The notes beneath the pieces are model-generated. The model was given only the letters and a program-made list of their open reading frames with translations, was not told the origin of the DNA and searched no databases. Positions 61,983-64,000 of a stretch of 64,000 bases of DNA are shown piece by piece. Each line of letters begins with the position of its first letter. Position 1 is the stretch's first letter. Source of the DNA: Bacteroidota bacterium (lineage in GTDB: Bacteria > Bacteroidota > Ignavibacteria > Palsa-1295); the NCBI GenBank assembly GCA_018266755.1, contig JAFDZW010000011.1, positions 1 to 64,000 on the forward strand, in the 5' to 3' direction. Made by a program: the position numbers and the translations under genes.

Positions 61983-64000
61983 TTACTTGATCACCCGATC
62001 AATGATCTCTTTCTGCCACGGCTCCCACGACTTCGACTTGTAGTAGGTCATCATCATCGTGCGGAATTTCGTTTGTTCGTAGTACTTCGCGAGCACGGCG
62101 TTCGCCGAACCGGCGAGGCGGTTGTTCGTCGAGAGCAGCGCGTCGATGAGGTTTGCGACGAGCGGTTCGTTGAGGTAGTTCAACCGTTGCAGCGCGCTCA
62201 TGGCCGCCTGGCGCGTGATGAACTCATAGGAGATGCTTGCGTAATCGACAAGCTGATCGATGGCCGCCTGATCGCCTCCCTGCGCCTTGAGCTCGAGCCA
62301 CTTCAGACGGACTTTGTGCTCCATGCCGTCGACATCCTTCGTCATGTCGAGGTACTTCGCCGTGTTCTGCGGGAAGCTCTCGCAGAGCTTATCGAGCGCA
62401 GTGGCGATCGTTGCGTACGACGAATCCTTCAACAGGACTTCCATATCGCTTTCAAGATCGCTCGGGATGAAGCGATACGCATTGAGCGCCGCCTGACGAA
62501 CGCCGAGTACCGAGTCTTTGATCGCACGGCGAATGATGGCACGGGCTTCCGGCGAGTTATCGCTCGAAAGCTGGTTCACGATCTCGGAACGTGTTGCTTC
62601 GTAGTGTTCGTGATCGAATGCCTGCACCAACACGGAGCGACGGTCGCTCGACGGGATCGACGAATCGTCACGCAGCGCGACAAGCGCATCGTAGCGATCG
62701 AGCATCTTCGGCGCACCGAGCGCCTGTGCTTTCAGCTCGTCGAACGACTTCTTGAAATTCACTTTCTTGACGATCTCGTCACCCGGATCGAAGAGCACAT
62801 ACGCGATCGTTTTGCCCGAGGAGTTCGGAACAACGACCGTATGCGTCTGCTGCTCGATCCACTCCCGCACCGAATCCTTCGTCCCGTCGGTATAATGTAC
62901 TTCGAAGACGATCGGCATTTTGAAGAGCTTCGTCAGCTCGTCGGTATGCTGGGTTTGCGAAACGGTAATGTCGGTCTCGTTCGAATGCGCTTTGTAGCTC
63001 ACATCATAGATCGGATAACCGCCACGATAGAGCCACTCTTCGAAAAACCAATCGGGCGAGAGGCCGAGCGTGTCCTGAAAAGCCTGATACAGATCGTTCG
63101 TCTCGACGTTCTTATATGCGTGGTGCGTCAGGTAATAGTGATAGACGTGCCGCATTTCTTCCTCGCCGAAGCAATAAAGCATCATGCCGATGACCGCCGA
63201 TCCGCTCGGATAGATGCGAGACCCGCCCGCCTTCACATGCACGATCGGGAAACGATCGGCATCGTTGGCCGAAAGCATTGCATTATGCTCACCGCGGCGA
63301 TTCCACTCATACGCATCTTCGCCGAAGATCTCGCGTGTGAAGAGCTTCGGGAAAAACGTGGCGTGGCTTTCGTGCAGCCACATGTTCGGCCCGTTGCGGA
63401 TGGTGATATAGTCACCGAACCACTGGTGCGTCAGTTCATGCACATCGACGCCAAGATAGCCTCGGTCAAGCGTGCCACGTTCGTCGTTGAGGTAGAAGTC
63501 GCCGTAGATCGTGGCGGTGGTGTTCTCCATCGCGCCGTAGATAAAGTCCTGCACGGGAATGTTCGAGTACGACTCCCACGGAAACGGCACGCCTGTCCAG
63601 TTGGCGACGAAGTCGATACATTCGGTGGCATACTTGTACGTCGGCTTCACGTACTCCGGATGCTCGGGATAGTAGTACAAATTCACCGGCACACCCGCTT
63701 TCGTTTTGCGGTGCTCGATGCCGTACTTGCCGATACCGAGCATCACGAGATATGCCGAATGCGGATGCGTCATCTTATAGTGCCACGTCTTGGTGCCGTC
63801 GCCGTTATCCTTCTCGGCGAGCTTGGTGCCGTTCGAGAGCACTTCGTAATCCTTATCGAACTTCACGATCGTCTCGGTGATGAGCTTGTCATCCCAGTCG
63901 TCGTAGCACGGGATCCAGTAGCGGTTATCGGTGCCTTCGCCTTGCGTCCAGATCTGTTTGCGCGAAAGATTCTTCGGGTCGTTCCAGCCGATGAAGTAAA
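61983..64000 (-). CDS. M1-family metalloaminopeptidase, N-terminus outside the window
   Basis: The frame stays open to base 64000, reading NRYWIPCYDDW at the edge, so a start at 63866 would be internal. Visible hallmarks are GAMEN (substrate binding, near 63525) and VHELTHQWFGD (zinc motif, near 63440), followed by WLHESHATFFP with the third zinc ligand Glu. The C-terminal 250 residues are helical repeats of HEAT type. Family enzymes remove N-terminal residues from peptides. The missing N-terminus should hold the signal peptide, so location cannot be judged. Confidence 0.92.
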   Translation of the reverse strand, partial: YFIGWNDPKNLSRKQIWTQGEGTDNRYWIPCYDDWDDKLITETIVKFDKDYEVLSNGTKLAEKDNGDGTKTWHYKMTHPHSAYLVMLGIGKYGIEHRKTKAGVPVNLYYYPEHPEYVKPTYKYATECIDFVANWTGVPFPWESYSNIPVQDFIYGAMENTTATIYGDFYLNDERGTLDRGYLGVDVHELTHQWFGDYITIRNGPNMWLHESHATFFPKLFTREIFGEDAYEWNRRGEHNAMLSANDADRFPIVHVKAGGSRIYPSGSAVIGMMLYCFGEEEMRHVYHYYLTHHAYKNVETNDLYQAFQDTLGLSPDWFFEEWLYRGGYPIYDVSYKAHSNETDITVSQTQHTDELTKLFKMPIVFEVHYTDGTKDSVREWIEQQTHTVVVPNSSGKTIAYVLFDPGDEIVKKVNFKKSFDELKAQALGAPKMLDRYDALVALRDDSSIPSSDRRSVLVQAFDHEHYEATRSEIVNQLSSDNSPEARAIIRRAIKDSVLGVRQAALNAYRFIPSDLESDMEVLLKDSSYATIATALDKLCESFPQNTAKYLDMTKDVDGMEHKVRLKWLELKAQGGDQAAIDQLVDYASISYEFITRQAAMSALQRLNYLNEPLVANLIDALLSTNNRLAGSANAVLAKYYEQTKFRTMMMTYYKSKSWEPWQKEIIDRVIK

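Overview
The window most resembles a chromosome segment from a member of the Bacteroidota/Chlorobi (FCB) group, plausibly a Candidatus Kapabacteria-like lineage. This is an inference from gene content. Six secreted proteins (one cut by the left edge) end in the type IX secretion (T9SS) sorting domain, several carry BNR, SBBP or similar propeller repeats, spmA/spmB-type genes occur without sporulation genes, and both tRNA genes lack an encoded CCA. Coding density is high, most genes have short gaps or 1-4 base overlaps, and GTG and TTG starts are common. No rRNA, transposase, integrase, prophage or CRISPR array was seen.

Layout. 2-694: 3' part of a BNR/T9SS protein. 695-1607: the only long gene-free stretch, holding two nested pairs of inverted repeats and a promoter-like site before a pseudo-peptidase gene (1608). 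2556-6866: an overlapping uvrC-tsaD-rsmB-like cluster. 6907-7388: tRNA-Arg followed immediately by methylmalonyl-CoA epimerase. 7518-11967: a redox operon (cupredoxin, haem-containing outer-membrane protein, two paralogous dihaem cytochromes c, membrane-anchored [2Fe-2S] ferredoxin). 12089-15150: an Rsb-type partner-switching module (SpoIIE phosphatase, STAS antagonist, HATPase anti-sigma). 15283-19408: hypothetical secreted proteins, HflX and a dienelactone hydrolase. 19427-22390: large BNR/T9SS protein. 22664-28930: RarA, a TPR protein, an outer-membrane protein and SpmB/SpmA. 29104-35915: a 1,272-residue repeat/T9SS protein and a lipoprotein with a papain-like segment. 35984-41701: TraB/GumN protein, YgfZ, NadA, an SDR, a TPM-domain protein and SucC. 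41778-43955: T9SS protein. 44133-45501: tRNA-Leu and trigger factor. 45583-50519: small outer-membrane protein and a von Willebrand A/SBBP/T9SS protein. 50767-51435: ClpP. 51519-54504: polyphosphate kinase with a PAP2 phosphatase. 54602-59006: HD-PycTM-type protein, a GxxExxY gene between 42-base inverted repeats, acyl-CoA ligase and a membrane class III nucleotide cyclase. 59013-64000: Omp85-like barrel, a T9SS protein and an M1 aminopeptidase cut by the right edge.

How the genes fit together. Housekeeping genes (DNA repair, tRNA and rRNA modification, NAD synthesis, TCA cycle, protein folding and turnover) are interleaved with a large envelope and secretion component. The most system-like parts are the 7.5-12 kb redox operon, the Rsb module, and the 54.6-59 kb region where an HD/PycTM effector-like protein, a repeat-bounded GxxExxY unit and a class III cyclase lie close together. 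Whether that last group works as one system cannot be decided from sequence alone.
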